A stretch of 64,000 bases of DNA. Origin: Bugula neritina. Its lineage: Eukaryota; Bryozoa; Gymnolaemata; Cheilostomatida; Bugulidae. The notes under the pieces were generated by a model. That model was not told where the DNA came from and searched no databases. It saw nothing but the letters and a program-made list of their open reading frames with translations. The position numbers and the translations under genes were made by a program. Of this stretch, positions 1 to 12,509 are shown in pieces; position 1 is the first letter of the stretch; every line of letters begins with the position of its first letter. Location of the stretch: the NCBI GenBank assembly GCA_964035545.1, contig OZ037770.1:10834463-10898462 (forward strand), written 5' to 3'.

Positions 1-15
1 TAATTAAAGTGTTTT

Positions 16-21
16 TTTATT
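16..21 (-). terminator. Polyadenylation signal of the ankyrin gene
   Basis: TTTATT on the plus strand reads AATAAA on the minus strand, about 100 bases after the TAA at 120. It is the only canonical hexamer between the stop codon and the window edge. Confidence 0.5.
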
Positions 22-119
22 ATTATCCTAAGTGGCTCAATTATTGTTTGATGTTCAAACTGGTAATAAAATTTACAGCTCATATTTGCACAACAAACTG
101 AGAAGTAAACTTCTATTGC

Positions 120-3100
120 TTACTGCAAAACTCCTTCATTGGAGCGTGATGTCAGAACAAAATTTAGATGGCGAGCATAATCGTCTGCTCCTTCTTCATA
201 GACACCCATTATTTCAAGGTGCCCAAACTTTTCTCTCACTTGTATCCTCCTACGATCGCGATGCAAATGCTGAAGCTGATCAATAGATTCAACTGGCATT
301 ATAGAATGTTTTAGAGAAGGTATTTGAAGACTCCCCTGAAATCTGTAAGCATCTTTTAACTCAAGAGGTATAAGGGCCATGTCGTTCATATACATGTGAT
401 GGCAAGTATATGCTTGTTGGTCCCGACATTTTTCAACTGGACAAACAACACCTTCTCGCAAAAGAATCCTTTCTCTTCGGCAAAACAGAATTGGTTGCTG
501 TAAATCTACTTTTTTGTTATCTTTGTCATGTTCATCTTGAGCCCAATATTTTCGTCTAGAAGTTTTAGCCTCAAACCCTTCGCGGGTCCTTCGAATTTCA
601 ATTTCGTCATCGCTGTCAGCATCAAGAGCCTCGTGATTAGCAGTGATGTTTTCGCTTAAGTGATGGTCACACTCATAAGGCCCGCTTGCATTGTTCAGCA
701 CTGCTGTAATGTTCTGCTCTATGGGCAGTCTTGCTGTTGTGTTTTGCTCTCTATTAAGTACAAAGTGAGCAGGTACAACTGCAAACAAAGCACCAGGGGT
801 TACGCGGTTATTTTCAAATTTATCCTTTTCTTCTGCTTTTACTATGAGTTCACTCGTTGTGTACCTCACATCACCCCAATTGTGATTATTATCCATTTTT
901 CGGCTTTTGGATACAATAAGGCTCAAGTTTTCTTTAGTAAAGCTTGTTTTGTTTTCATAAAGCACTTCAAAACATTGAAGCTTTTGGTTTTCTTTCACCA
1001 TTCTTTCCAACTCTCCCTGAATAGAAGAAACTTTTTCTCCAACCACCAATATTTCCTTCCAATTTTCTGAAGACTGCATTGTAACAGCATTTGTCACATT
1101 TTCATTTTCCTCACACAACCTACAAAAAAGTTCATGACAGGTTTTCAGACCTGAAAGCGTTTTAAAGTACATTTAATGAGAGGAAGTTGCAATTCAACAA
1201 ATATATGGTCAGCAGAATGCTAGAACAATTTTTACAAACTGTAAAGAGCAACCTAATGCCTTACAGTGTTATTTCAACTTTATTAAACCCACTATGCATT
1301 ACGGCCTAAAAAGTGCAAATAAATAACTAAAAGGTTTTCCGCATGAAAAAAGTTGTTTTCGGCCACTCAAAAGACAATTAAACATTGCATTAATAATATC
1401 TTGATCTTCCACAACGGCTAATGCAATTTACTAAAACTGATGTTCATTCATAAGTTTAGGTAGGTATGTCACTTTAAACCTGGACTTGATTACTTGTACA
1501 AAATCAGTTAATCCTTACCTGTGAATCAATGCAAATATCTCATCTGGTGCTGTTTCATCTGGTGAATAATCTAGTGGAAACTCTTCTTCACTGTCTAAGG
1601 CACTGCTGTCACTAAAAGGTGTAAAATTCACAGAGAATAAGCCAGTTATATCTGCGTCAGTGTTGGTTTCTTTGTCTGCACTCATCAACTCTTCTATGCT
1701 CTCATTGGCCGCTTTTAGTTTGTGCTGCACTTCTTTTAGCTCCGCAACATCTGTAGCCAATTTTTCTTTTAAATCTGAAAGAGTGATATCATGATTATAG
1801 TTCCCTATGCAATGCATAACAGAGGGCTAATTTAAATTATTTAAATTTTGTTTGAGTATATCAGCATATTTGTATGCTGATTTTAGATCTGCTCTTCTAT
1901 AAATTTCTTTGCTATGATTAGTCTACTTAATTCCTTTAAACTGCAAGTTAGAGGTCAAATATCAAATATATTTGATCTTTGACTTCTAATCTGAGACATT
2001 TGTCAATTTCTTTTAATAATATCAAATTCACTTTAGTCATTTTTAATTGTCACTTGGCTTTATTTGTTTTGTCTAAGCTATAAGTGGGCTTGTTTGGACG
2101 GTGATTTCATTTGTTACATCTTTATCTAACTATTATTCACCAGCTAATTGTATTGTATATGCCAGTAGTTTTATTATAGTGTATAAACTCACTTTTTATT
2201 TCAGATATTAGTACCTGCTCTTTCTTTTGGAGGTCTGCTATGTCTAAAATACATCATAGAATTAATCATGAAAAAGAAAATTCAATTTCAACAATCAATT
2301 TAATTCTTCCATTTTATTAAAAGATTTTCAGGGCTTCAAAAAGTTTTATCAGAGTGTATGACTTTTCTCAACTTTCTCCTTAATCAATACAGCAGCAGCA
2401 TTACTTTGCTGCTAAATTTCAGTATATCAATACTCAATACTGAATATAGTTCTAAACACCAAGGAGCTGCTATAAAAGAAAGGAGAGATGGGGGCTTCAA
2501 TGTTGACCTTTGAATTCTAGTATAAAATATATGGCTGTATTTAATTCTGCAATTGAATTGAGGTGCCTATTAAGTTCTATTTTATGAAAAATGACTACTT
2601 ATATATGATGAGAATGGTTTATAGTGGTTAGAAAACTGGCCTAAAGTACAGACATGCAAGGTAAGTTTTTCTAACCCAGATAAAGGCTGCTAGTGTTGAT
2701 AGAAAAGGTGTTCAGTCATAATTGCTCCTTTACCACAACAAAAAACAATAAGTCCTTTACGCTCAAGGAAGTCACTTGATGCAGCACAAAGTTTGGGGTC
2801 ACAATGTGAAATGGTCCTGGAAGGAGGCTTCCAGAAATACTACACTTGGTGACCTCTAATTTTTCCCTGCATTTGGAAATCCTTTACAGTCAATAATTCT
2901 TGAAAGATTGAAATGTGACAATGCTTCTGTGCAAACCAGTATTTTACAAGGTTTGAAGTACCACAAAGCTGTTGAAAGTTCACAAAAGGGCTGTTAGCTA
3001 AAAGTGCTAAAACAAAATAATGCACTGTATATCACTGTGTATGTATATTCTGCTTGTACCATAAATATGTGCATTTTATATTTTAATGGCTGTGGGATAC

Positions 3101-5347
3101 ATCATGCCACCCCCCCCCCCTCCGACAATCGCCTTGAACCTTAGCCTACGCATTCCTGTCTTACTAACATTTTACACATGCCGCATGGCAGTACTTTACA
3201 TGTCGCATGGTGGTACTCTGAGATGCCGCAAGCTCTACAACTGGAATGAAGCTTCCTTATATAAGCCGGACACTCAGTGAGACCAGTGACACATGTATGG
3301 TTCGATTCTGATGCTATACTGTCTTTTATCTCGCTATCTTTGATATTGTTACTACTCCAGCATATCAATCACAGTTCTCTCTCTCTTGGATAAATACAAA
3401 AAGTTATGCTCTAGCTTCTTCTACATGCATAAACCCACACTCAGTAGTTATTCACACAAAACTACATATGCATGGAAAATAAATTTTGACATTCAATAAA
3501 GCAATTATAAATGTTGATCCCTTCAAAGTCATACCTTCTGCAAATTTTGAATCTTCATTTTCATTAACGGAATGCAGTACTTGTTCTTCTCCGGAACCTT
3601 TAAAAGCTTCTAAAATTTAACATAATATAGTTTATAAGATAGTGTCTAATATAGTGTATATTATGATATAAATTGTACTGTATAATATAGTATATAATAT
3701 AGTGAATAACATAGTATATAATGCAATGTATATAAGATAGTGTATTCAATCTATGGTGTATAACCTACATTACGTCCCCACGCATCAAAATATATATAGC
3801 TAGATTAACACTTGAATTATTCGAAACCACTGAGGCTACAGTCTATGCATGGCTGTACAAAAGTGCGCAGCGTGTTTCACCAACGTAGCAACAATTATAC
3901 CTTCAACATCTGTTAGTATTTCATCCATAGAGCTTTTGAGACTATCTGCAATTTCTTGATTCTTTCTTTGTAGTGCAAGGTGATATGCAGTCAAGGCGTT
4001 TCCATTCAAACTTGTCAATATCTCATATTTCTGCAATGATGTCAATTTCTCAAGCAAACTTGTTAACAGGCCAGTGCTACCATGTTCAGCCACACAGTGC
4101 AAAACCGAGTCACCACTGTTTTCAGTCTGCAACATTAGTTCCAACAAAGCATCATTCGACAGACTGTCAGCAATATCTTCGACAATATCTGTATGCCCCA
4201 ATCTGGCAGCATGGTGGAGAACTGTATAGCCTTCCGAATCTTTGATGCTTAAAAGAATAATCAAAATTTTTTCTAAGTTTTCTAAAGGTTTTAAACATTT
4301 GAATATACCCAATTGTCCAGCCCTAGCTGCAAAATGAAGTGGTGTCTCTCTGGTTTCCTTTGTTTGTTTGGCTAGAAATTTAAAAAGTTGTGCTTTCATT
4401 GAAATATATCGTGTCACGATATATTCGATTATTTCTTCACAGCCAAATTTGGCCAGAAAATGCACAGCAGTAGGAATGTCTTCATCCTTTGTTGGTGATG
4501 ACAGAAGCTGACTTAGAGAGTTGGTTGGTAACGCCTCTAGAAGATCTTTGACTAGCTCTTGGTGTTTCTCCTTCTTCATAGCGTAGTGAATTACTGAACA
4601 GTCATTTTGATCAACTGTGAGAAGCAAGCTCTGGTACTCATCTTTTGATAAACCAGTTGATACCAATTCAAACATTTCTGTGCAACCTACCATAGCTGCC
4701 GAGTGTAAGGGAGTAGCACCAGCATTGTTTGGTATGGCAAGCAGGTCATAAAATTCAAGTTGGGACAACTTTTCTTTAATGCATAGCATTGGTCCAAGAC
4801 ATTTACCACCCATAATATAGTGTAAAACAGTTAGTCCTTCTCCATCTCTCATCTCTAGAAGCTGGTACAAAATCGATGAATCAAAGAATGGCACAATCGT
4901 TATTAGTGAGTCTGTGAAACTCCATTCCACAATAAAGTGCAAGACCGTTCTGCCATATATTTTATCTTGAGCTGTTAGTAGCTTTAAAAGCTTATGCTGT
5001 GAGAATGATAATGCTTTAGCAACACTACTGAAAATATATTCATGATTTTTAATTGCAGCCAAGTGAAAGGCTGTGTAGCAAAACTTTGTTTTACAGACTA
5101 GCAATAATTTGTACAGATTTTCTTCTGAAAGAACTTCTATGAGACAGTCTAAGTTGTCACCTTCAGCTAGTAAGTGTGCCATTGTTTTTCCTCGCTCATT
5201 AGCGGTTTTTTCAAGAAGTTCTATTCTCTTACTTTCTGGTATGGCTGCCAAAAGATTCCTAAAATCTTCATCACTTTTTCTCCGAACAGCGGCTAATTCT
5301 TTATATGATGCAGGAAGATTATCTATTTTAGTAGCTTGATCAGTGAG
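120..5347 (-). CDS. Ankyrin-repeat protein with coiled coil and uncharacterised C-terminal region (5' end missing)
   Basis: I join five exons by splice sites and phase: 5347-3901, 3609-3535, 2243-2193, 1774-1519 and 1119-120 (stop). They encode about 942 residues. The first exon (about 482 residues) holds roughly nine ankyrin repeats, visible as repeated TPLHxAA-like cores (GRTVLHFIVE, GATPLHSAAM, ETPLHFAARAG, GYTVLHHAARLGH, GDSVLHCVAEHG). Exons 2 to 4 give an acidic linker and a Lys/Glu/Leu coiled coil. The last exon adds a second heptad-like stretch, an acidic segment (DADSDDEIEI) and a Cys/His-containing tail I do not recognise. All four joins preserve phase and together delete several stop codons. 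The first exon opens at an acceptor near 5348-5352 without a start codon, so an upstream exon is missing; I found none in phase. A minus-strand AATAAA lies at 16-21. Role unknown; ankyrin repeats normally bind proteins. Confidence 0.75.
2683..2740 (+). repeat. Degenerate SINE fragment
   Basis: Contains GTTCAGTCATAATTGCTCC, the conserved middle of the SINE family seen at 8252-8450 and elsewhere, in an intron of the ankyrin gene. The tRNA-like head is lost. Confidence 0.6.
3628..3750. repeat. AT-rich degenerate tandem repeat (TATAGTGTATAATA-like)
   Basis: Loose repeats of AATATAGTGTATAATATAGT fill the intron between the ankyrin exon and the next exon. A similar vocabulary recurs at 9420-9750. 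Confidence 0.6.
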
Positions 5348-5905
5348 CTGCTAGCGTGACATAAAGCAGACAAATATAGCATAAGTGTCATATAGAGCTT
5401 CACATAAGATTTCCATTACAAGATTACAACATTACTTTTGATTGGTTCATGCTAGAGCAAATGTTTAAACAAGCTTGTCCCATTTGCAGTCACTGAAATG
5501 AAATAATCATAGAATATTTGCATGAATCAGTTTATCTATTGTGTAACTATGAAATACTGACTGTACAGAATACAAAAGGCAAAATCGATTGTGCTAAGTT
5601 TACATAATAGCACTATTCATACCTTTCACATAATCTTTAATAAGCTATTCAATATAGTATATTATACAAACACATCTATAACTCAGTTTACTATAGCAGC
5701 TACTGAAGTTTCTTACTTTGGATCTGTTGTATTTTCAGGCCTTTCCTTATAAACATGAGTTTGCTGTGTAACTAATAAAATTAGTTATTATGCAGTTTCT
5801 CTATAGCAGCTAGCAACATGCATAAAACCGTCACATTCTAGATGATTGAAAAAATTATATATCATCAGTAGTGTCATTACTCATTACTACATCTGGGTAG
5901 GTAAG

Positions 5906-6137
5906 GGGAGCAGCAGTGGTTTAGGGGTTGGTTTAGGGGTTGAAGCTTCGCCTTAGCAACACAAAATTCATGGGCTCAAAACCAAGTGAAGGCCATTGGT
6001 GGTGTTAGGAAGAGCATCCAGTCATAATTGCTCGTGTGCCGCATATGTATGAATTGCTTATTATCCGGCTTCAAATAAAACTTTTTTATCAGGGGTTCTC
6101 ACAGGGATAGTGACTTTAAGCCTTGGTGAGTTTTTAT
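5906..6137 (+). repeat. tRNA-derived SINE copy
   Basis: Head with AGCAGTGGTTTAGGGGTTG (A-box-like, with a short internal duplication), middle TTAGGAAGAGCATCCAGTCA, then the tail ending TCTCACAGGGATAGTGACT and a T-rich end. Confidence 0.8.
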
Positions 6138-6750
6138 AGGTAGTTAGGTGAACCAACACATGCTTGCCAGTATTAAAACTTGTATACGGTACCTAATTAT
6201 ATAAAACATTGACATTGTTTCTTGTATAGAACAAAGTTAAGACATAAAGTTTTAGTTTACTTCCATAGAGCTATTCTATGTTTATATATACATGTACTTA
6301 TAGGTTGAGTGTAATGTATGTACTTTTTCACTAATGTGTTCTAGTGCATGCCATAAATTCCTTATAGCTCACCAGCTTACCAGTTTTTATTTAACTCTAT
6401 CTCTTTTCATGCAGTCGGATAAAATAACTTAGAAAATAACACGTGGTGGCAAGTTTTGGTAATGGCATATTATGTATTTTAGAAACTCTTATCATTATTT
6501 AAATAACAGTTTATAATGGCTATTCAAAAGAGTTGACGTATCTCATCTACTAATAGTCTTATCTAATGAACCAGCTTAGTGCAGTGTAAAAACCCTACAT
6601 GCCTTTCTCACCAAATTTTGTAGTCCTTTATGCAAATACTAGCTGTCATATAAAGTGATAAGAGTTCATAACTTTATTAGTGAATAGTAACTATGCCGTA
6701 TAAAGTAATAAGAGCTTGATTTTATTAGCAACTATGCAGATTGATTTTAG

Positions 6751-7045
6751 GTAAAAATGGCATGGTAAAAACGGCACAGGTAATAATGGCACCAGTAATG
6801 AAGACACGAATGGCAAAGCAGGAAAAAATGACACACTGATGTTAAATTTTCTCAAACCCAAACTGGAACCCTCAACCCTTGAACTCCAACCCTATAAGCA
6901 AACCCCCATTCCCAAAGATAAACCCCCATCCTAAACAACCAAAACCCACCCCAAACCCTAATATTGAAAATGTGCCATTTTTAACTACTTTCTGTTTGTG
7001 CCATTATTACTTGTGCCACTTTACCGTGACATTTTACTGGTGCAA
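6751..7045. repeat. Foldback (MITE-like) element with C-rich centre
   Basis: The left arm repeats GGTAAAAATGGCA-type words (AATGGCACCAGTAATGA), and the right arm is their inverse (TGTGCCATTTTTAACTA, GTGCCATTATTACTTGTG, GTGCCACTTTACCGTGAC). The centre (6850-6960) is unusually C-rich and purine-poor (AACCC, CCCCCATTCCC, CCCCAAACCCTAA). It has no coding content I trust. Confidence 0.7.
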
Positions 7046-7400
7046 TTATGTTTACTGGACACCATACATACTATCAGCTAACACTTAGGGCACTTGGTAT
7101 ATATAGGTTATCTGCTTTAAGTGTTTAACTATAGGAGGTGAGTAAAGTGTTGGCATAGTCATGTTTGATCTTTTGAAGCCGTTGAAAGATTCTATTGCAG
7201 TGCAGCTATGTATTAAAAGGAAGTTCTGATTTCATGAATAAAGTTCAGAGTAAACAGTTAATTACTGTTTATATTGTTGAACAACGAACAATGTAACCAT
7301 TGTGAATTTACTTTTTAACAAAAAAAATCATTATAACCTTTGCTTGGTGGCCATTGGCAACCGCTATACAAACAGAGACATGGAAATTTGGATTAGCACT

Positions 7401-7545
<145 letters not shown>

Positions 7546-7770
7546 GGTGTGAGCGCCGTGGCTGAACTGTTTTTAGTTATACCAGAGCAACATTGCAACA
7601 ATGGTTTTAGTTTTGAAGTCAACAATGACCAAATTTTTGTTTACATAACAATTGCTACTTGATGTGGATTGCTAATAGAGTCTTAGATCCTATTTACAAT
7701 TTTATTATCACAAAGTAAATACATTTTTATTAATAAATTTTCCAATTGGTGAACCTCTGTAATCTCAACC

Positions 7771-10700
7771 ATGAAGAATATAACAAAGCTGAAAGATAAA
7801 CTCTGCTATGAGGAATACAGATATAAACCTCCGGCAAGTTAAACATAACTTTCTGCTCTTCATCATTGAAATAGTAGTTAACAATGTATAACAGTTATTT
7901 GGCAAAACTGGTGTAGCATGCATGTGTTAGGAACTTCATACTCCAATTGTTATGTTCCTAGAGGCTTACAGAGCCTAGCAATTAGAAAAAAAAGCACCAA
8001 GAGTTTGAAAGTTTCTGACAAATTTTCTTAATTTTATTATCAAAAACTGTTAATTATGCTATAAATAATATGCTATGAATACGTTATTTCATTTCTAACA
8101 ATAAAACCTCAGCCTATTTGAATTCATTCTTTGAAAAATATGATGGTAAGTATGTTCCATACAAAGCTACGTGCACATTGCATTTTATTATAATTCCCTA
8201 ATAAATTAATTGAGAGTAGGTAGTATGAATTAGTCATGAGCTTCAGTTGGTAGGAGGAGCAGCCGTGGTCTGGTGTTAGTAAACACGAGGTCATGGGTTG
8301 AGCCCTGACAAAGGTCATTGGTGATGTTAGGAAGAGCATCCAGTCATAATTGCTCCTGTGCCTCATTTAAATAAGTCCTCAGCCTGCAAAAACTCTTTCC
8401 ACCAAGGGTTTTTCACAGGGATAGCGACTATAAACTTGTGTGGGTTTTACGAGCTTCAGTTGGTGCTCTTCATCTAGTACAATGTAATATACTGTTAGCT
8501 AATGCATAAACATGTACATGTAGACATTTTGTGACCTCTCAGTGGAAGGACACCGTCCCTACCAGACAACATATTGCAGAGAGTTTAAAGACTCGCCATA
8601 TAAAGACAATACAGATGCTGACCATCTCAAAGTCAGGTAGAGTTGTAGCAGTGTTAAACATTAAGGAAAGTAAAAACAAAGCCTTAAAATTTCTTTTACA
8701 GCTCAACTTTTACACCTGGTTATAGTGTACATGCTGATCCTCTGTTATAAGTTTATTTTATAGTTCATCAGTGTTGTAGGTATTATAGGAACAAACTGTT
8801 TGTAGAGTTGTAAGGAAATTTAAAGAAATAAACTTCATTTTTCTGTAGTAAGCCAATTATAATAGAACGGGCAAATCACTGTCAATTTGAAACTGAATAA
8901 ATCTTTCCCTAAATTATTCTTTAAATTGAAAGACCCAATTAAAGTTTGAAATTAAAAAAACCCAAAAATGTATCATAAGTACTAGTTGGTAACTGGATAA
9001 ATTTGTTATCTGAACTTAACAATGTTATACTAGAACATTTACAGTTTACGTCATAATTTAAAATTGAAAATTGTCATAATTTCTTGTAATTAACCTATAT
9101 CAGTAGAATAATATTAGTCGTGATGGAATAATGATAAGATATATGTCAACAGTCTACAGTAATAATTATTTAAGATAAAATCTAATTTACTGTAAAATGT
9201 GAATTAAAATAAAATAATTAAATATCGATTAAAGCTTTTAGTAAAATAAACACTAAATAATTTTTCTATAGCTCTAGGAAGTCTTCATCAAAAAGCATAC
9301 TCTGCTATAAAACTGCAAAATAATTGCCCCCACCGGGATTCAAACCACAAACCTCTAGCTTGCAAGCAGGCGCGCTAACCAATTAAGCTACAAGGGCTTC
9401 AAGATTACAGACAAGAAAACTGCAGATATTTTTAATAGATATAGCATAATAAAGTAATATATACAATAGCATAGTGATATGCAATGACACAGTAATATAT
9501 ATACAACTATATAGTAGATTACAATTTATATAGTAACATAAAATAATAGCATATTGTATAATGTATATTTATATTACATATAACCATGTGTAGAGTACTA
9601 TATAGCAATCTATAATTATATAGCAATATATAACATTAATATATAGTAAGATGTAATGACATATAGTTTGATATAATATAATAGCATAATAATATAAAAC
9701 TATGTAGTAATATATAATAATTATATATAGTAATATAGTAACCTATAATATTCAACCAATTAGATACCACCTGAGGGATGAAGGGCTGCCTAGTCTGCTG
9801 ACAACCACACCAGCTCATCGGTTTGTAGACAGCACATACAACACACAGTACTGTGAAGACTACAACAAGGTACACAACTACTTTCTCTAATACCTATAAT
9901 CTTTATAACAGCTTAACAAAAATAACAAGCATAGGCATGCAAGCAGCACTGGTTTAGGGGTTAAAGCACCGACTTAGTAGACATAAAGTCAGTAGTTCAA
10001 ATTCTAGTAAAGTCTATTGGCTATTGGCCATGGTGATGTTAGGAAAGTCATTCAGTCATAATTGCTGTTTTGCCAGACAAGAAATCACTCTTTCCATCAG
10101 AGGTTCTCACATAGAGAGCGAATATAAACTCAAATTGTGAAATTATTATAATGATATAAACTGGCTGTTTTAGGATTAATTATTTAATTATTTATAAACA
10201 TAGCATAATAACATAGTAAACAATAAAAATTGCTATTATTGTTTCTTTTGCAGGTTTAAAAATCAAAAATTGAAACTAATATATCATTCACACTCTATTT
10301 ATAGCTTATACTTGTAATTTATGAAATATACAAGTGATTGCTGTAATATATACATGGCATACAATAACTTGTATATAATTTGAAAGTTCAAGCAAGTTCA
10401 TACATTGTTTGTCTAAGAGGGATGAATTTAAATATGATGATATCTGTTATAATTAGTTATTCAACTGTATTATTTACTTTTTCATAGAAAGTAATTTACC
10501 CTAATTAACAAGTGTTACCATTTAATCAACTGCCTTTTATAGACCATTACCAATATGTAATAACTTTGTATTATTATAACAACAAGCAGCTAGCTAAATA
10601 AATTAAATAAAACAAGAGTTTTAGTTTTTATATAAAATTTGATATGCAATTGACATGTGTCTGCCATGTGGTTGACAGGTGTCAAGGAGAAACCTGCTAC

Positions 10701-12509
10701 CACCTGTGAGATACCATAACATGCATAGGAGATGCTGGAGCCCAGAGAAATCTGACCACCCAGTTGAGGGTATGCAGAAAATTAGTAGCATTACACTATG
10801 CATGTCTACATCTATGTTACAAATAGATACATTATACATAATATTTAGTTACACACTCATTTAGTAAATCTTTCTACAAAAGTTTACTATTGGTTTGGAG
10901 GTTTTTTTTATGAACACTAAATGAGCAATGTCATGAAAATAATCTGGCTGATACATTTGTCACAATAGGTTGATACATTATTTAAAACTAGGTTGACATA
11001 TTAATTGAAACTAGGTTGACATATTAATTGAAACTAGGTTGACATATTAATTGAAACTAGGTTGACACATAAGTTTGATAGTTTATATAGAATAGCCATG
11101 TTGAGTTACTTCCCGGTTGCTATGGTTATAGTTTAATAGAAGCTTGTTTTGAAATGTTTAAATGCCGTTTGTTCTGAAGTCTAGATTGTCCAATTAAAAC
11201 TTATATAGTTTTTTGATTAATATATTATGTAGTTATTGTTTAGGATTACACTTATAGACAAGTTACTAATATATTATCTTCAGTTTCTAATGTTTTTTTG
11301 GAGACTTGTTGCAAGGGAGTCTATTTGTTGGAAGTTTATCATTTTTTGCATCACTTAACTTGCATACAGGAAATACCTAAAAATAGAGCCATGGAAGTAA
11401 TTTTTCTATATAACGCAACCCATACAAATGTGCTGTTTGCAATATGTATAGTGCAATTGAGATTACGCAGTAGGCCCCGTGGAGTAACGATTAGCACACC
11501 TGCTTGCAAGCCTGAAATGTACGGTTCAAGTCCTGTTGGGGGTAATGTATTTCACAATATGCATTATTGTAGGTAAGCCCTGGAACTACGGATTCCTGCA
11601 TCTGAAGCGGAAGATTTGGGTGAAGCAGCAAAATGAGTTGAACAGAATCAGCTCCGCTTTAGACTACTTGTAAGAACATGCATCTGATCTCATGTATTAT
11701 ATAACATAATGAATTGTAAATTCAAATATTCTGCTTGACTTCACATTTGCTTGACTTTGTAGCCCAGAAAGCACCAAATATTCCCGGTACAGCAATAAGG
11801 AATACCAGCATCAGAAAAAGCACGCAACTCCGTGTACTATTTCTAGTAAATTCTTTAACCCAAGAGGTGTAAGTATTTGAGTGTAATATATTTCATATAA
11901 GAATCAACTAACTTACTAATAGACTTGCAGTAGCATGAAAAAAAGATAGACAAAATCTGCTATAGTTAAACTAAACATTTCATGAAAGAAGACATGCATT
12001 TATTTTAACATCATTCGAAACACTTAGTAAAATACATACCATCTTGAACTTGTGGGCTTCAGCATGTCACAGCAGCTAATTTGTTCATTCTTGTTATCTA
12101 AGTGAAAAAATGCTTGTCTTTTCTAAGAGTATTGCAGAGTCCATAAAATATCTCACCATATGAGCTCGTTACCATAGTCTTGGTTCTAGTAATTGTCGAC
12201 CCCCTAAGCACTTGTAGGTATATTATGATAAGGGTCATATAGTTTTTCACCTCACATTTAAAATACTCAGAACTTTCAGAAAGTCATATATTACACAACT
12301 TGGCATAAATAATAAGAAACTTTCCCAAATACAGATTTCATGGCAGTGGTAAATCTGATGATTTTAAAGCATGGCCATTTACCAGAGTATAATTGTGTGA
12401 CGACCTTCATTATAGCCTTTGTGTATAACCATGGCACTTGAATTTGCAGGGCATTACCAGAGGACCTCCTTTGCTATTTCAACCAAACCAGATTACAGGT
12501 GATTGCTAG
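7771..12509 (+). CDS. Seven-exon gene for a 206-residue basic Tyr/Cys-rich protein, possible axonemal (microtubule inner protein-like) factor
   Basis: Exons 7771-7837, 8543-8636, 9764-9869, 10679-10769, 11573-11669, 11763-11868 and 12450-12509 (TAG) join in phase at all six junctions, total 621 nt. Donors include GTAAGA and GTAAGT; acceptors are TTGTAG, TTTGTAG and TTTGCAG. The protein is rich in Tyr, Arg, Pro and Asn, has no signal peptide or membrane segment, and carries two related motifs near residues 30-70: YQTTYCREF and YNTQYCEDY, the second after TTTPAHRFVDS. Short proteins with repeated Tyr-Cys and Pro motifs like this occur among cilium- and flagellum-associated microtubule inner proteins. 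That is inference from style only; I recognise no family. Exon 1 (donor GTTAAA) is the weakest exon. Exons 2 to 6 are well supported because each is open in only one phase-consistent way. AATAAA is at 12729-12734. Confidence 0.68.
8252..8450 (+). repeat. tRNA-derived SINE copy with perfect 14-bp target-site duplication
   Basis: GAGCTTCAGTTGGT occurs at 8238-8251 and again at 8451-8464, exactly flanking the 199-bp element. The body has a shortened tRNA-like head (GTGGTCTGGTGTTAG, then GGGTTGAGCCC as B box), the conserved middle TTAGGAAGAGCATCCAGTCA and the tail CACAGGGATAGCGACTATAA. It sits in intron 1 of the gene at 7771-12509. Confidence 0.92.
9325..9402 (-). repeat. tRNA-like sequence (pseudogene or SINE head)
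   Basis: On the minus strand it reads TAGCTTAATTGGTTAGCGCG (A box), CCTGCTTGCAAGC (anticodon-like arm) and GGTTTGAATCCC (B box). The T stem and acceptor stem pair poorly, so it is unlikely to be a working tRNA. A relative with the same CCTGCTTGCAAGC arm lies at 11466-11546. Confidence 0.6.
9420..9750. repeat. AT-rich degenerate repeat (ATATAGTAATATA-like)
   Basis: Dense ATATAGTAATATA, ATAGCATAATA and related words over about 330 bp, immediately upstream of exon 3 of the plus-strand gene. Confidence 0.6.
9938..10133 (+). repeat. tRNA-derived SINE copy
   Basis: GCACTGGTTTAGGGGTTAAAG head, AGTAGTTCAAATTC as B-box remnant, TGATGTTAGGAAAGTCATTC middle and TTCTCACATAGAGAGCGAAT tail. It is more diverged than the copies at 8252 and 55641. 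Confidence 0.75.
10964..11071. repeat. 23-bp tandem repeat, about 4.5 copies
   Basis: Unit AAACTAGGTTGACATATTAATTG repeated head to tail, nearly identical in the middle copies and diverged at both ends (ATAGGTTGATACATT on the left). It lies in an intron of the 7771-12509 gene. Confidence 0.9.
11466..11546 (+). repeat. tRNA-like sequence (pseudogene or SINE head)
   Basis: GTGGAGTAACGATTAGCACA resembles an A box region, then CCTGCTTGCAAGC, then GGTTCAAGTCC as B box and GTTGGGGG at the 3' side, which can pair with CCCCG at the 5' side. Stem pairing is incomplete. It shares its anticodon-arm sequence with 9325-9402. Confidence 0.6.

Noticed and set aside
660-1070. 136-codon plus-strand ORF
   Set aside because: Antisense shadow of the last ankyrin-gene exon; rich in Phe/Tyr/Cys as expected for the reverse of an acidic coding strand.
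3109-3122. Poly-C run (and poly-G at 41858-41870) as a structural signal
   Set aside because: Single homopolymers of 12-14 bases; G-quadruplex formation needs several runs, and assembly error is possible.
5716-5762. Possible 5' exon of the ankyrin gene (QTHVYKERPENTTDP)
   Set aside because: Acceptor and GTAAGA donor look good, but no frame joins it to the ankyrin exon without a stop.
9325-9402. Functional tRNA gene
   Set aside because: A and B boxes are present but the T stem and acceptor stem do not pair properly.
9636-9875. Minus-strand ORF MYLVVVFTVLCVVCAVY that resembles a secreted Cys-rich peptide
   Set aside because: It is antisense to exon 3 of the plus-strand gene, whose splice sites and phase fit its neighbours on both sides.
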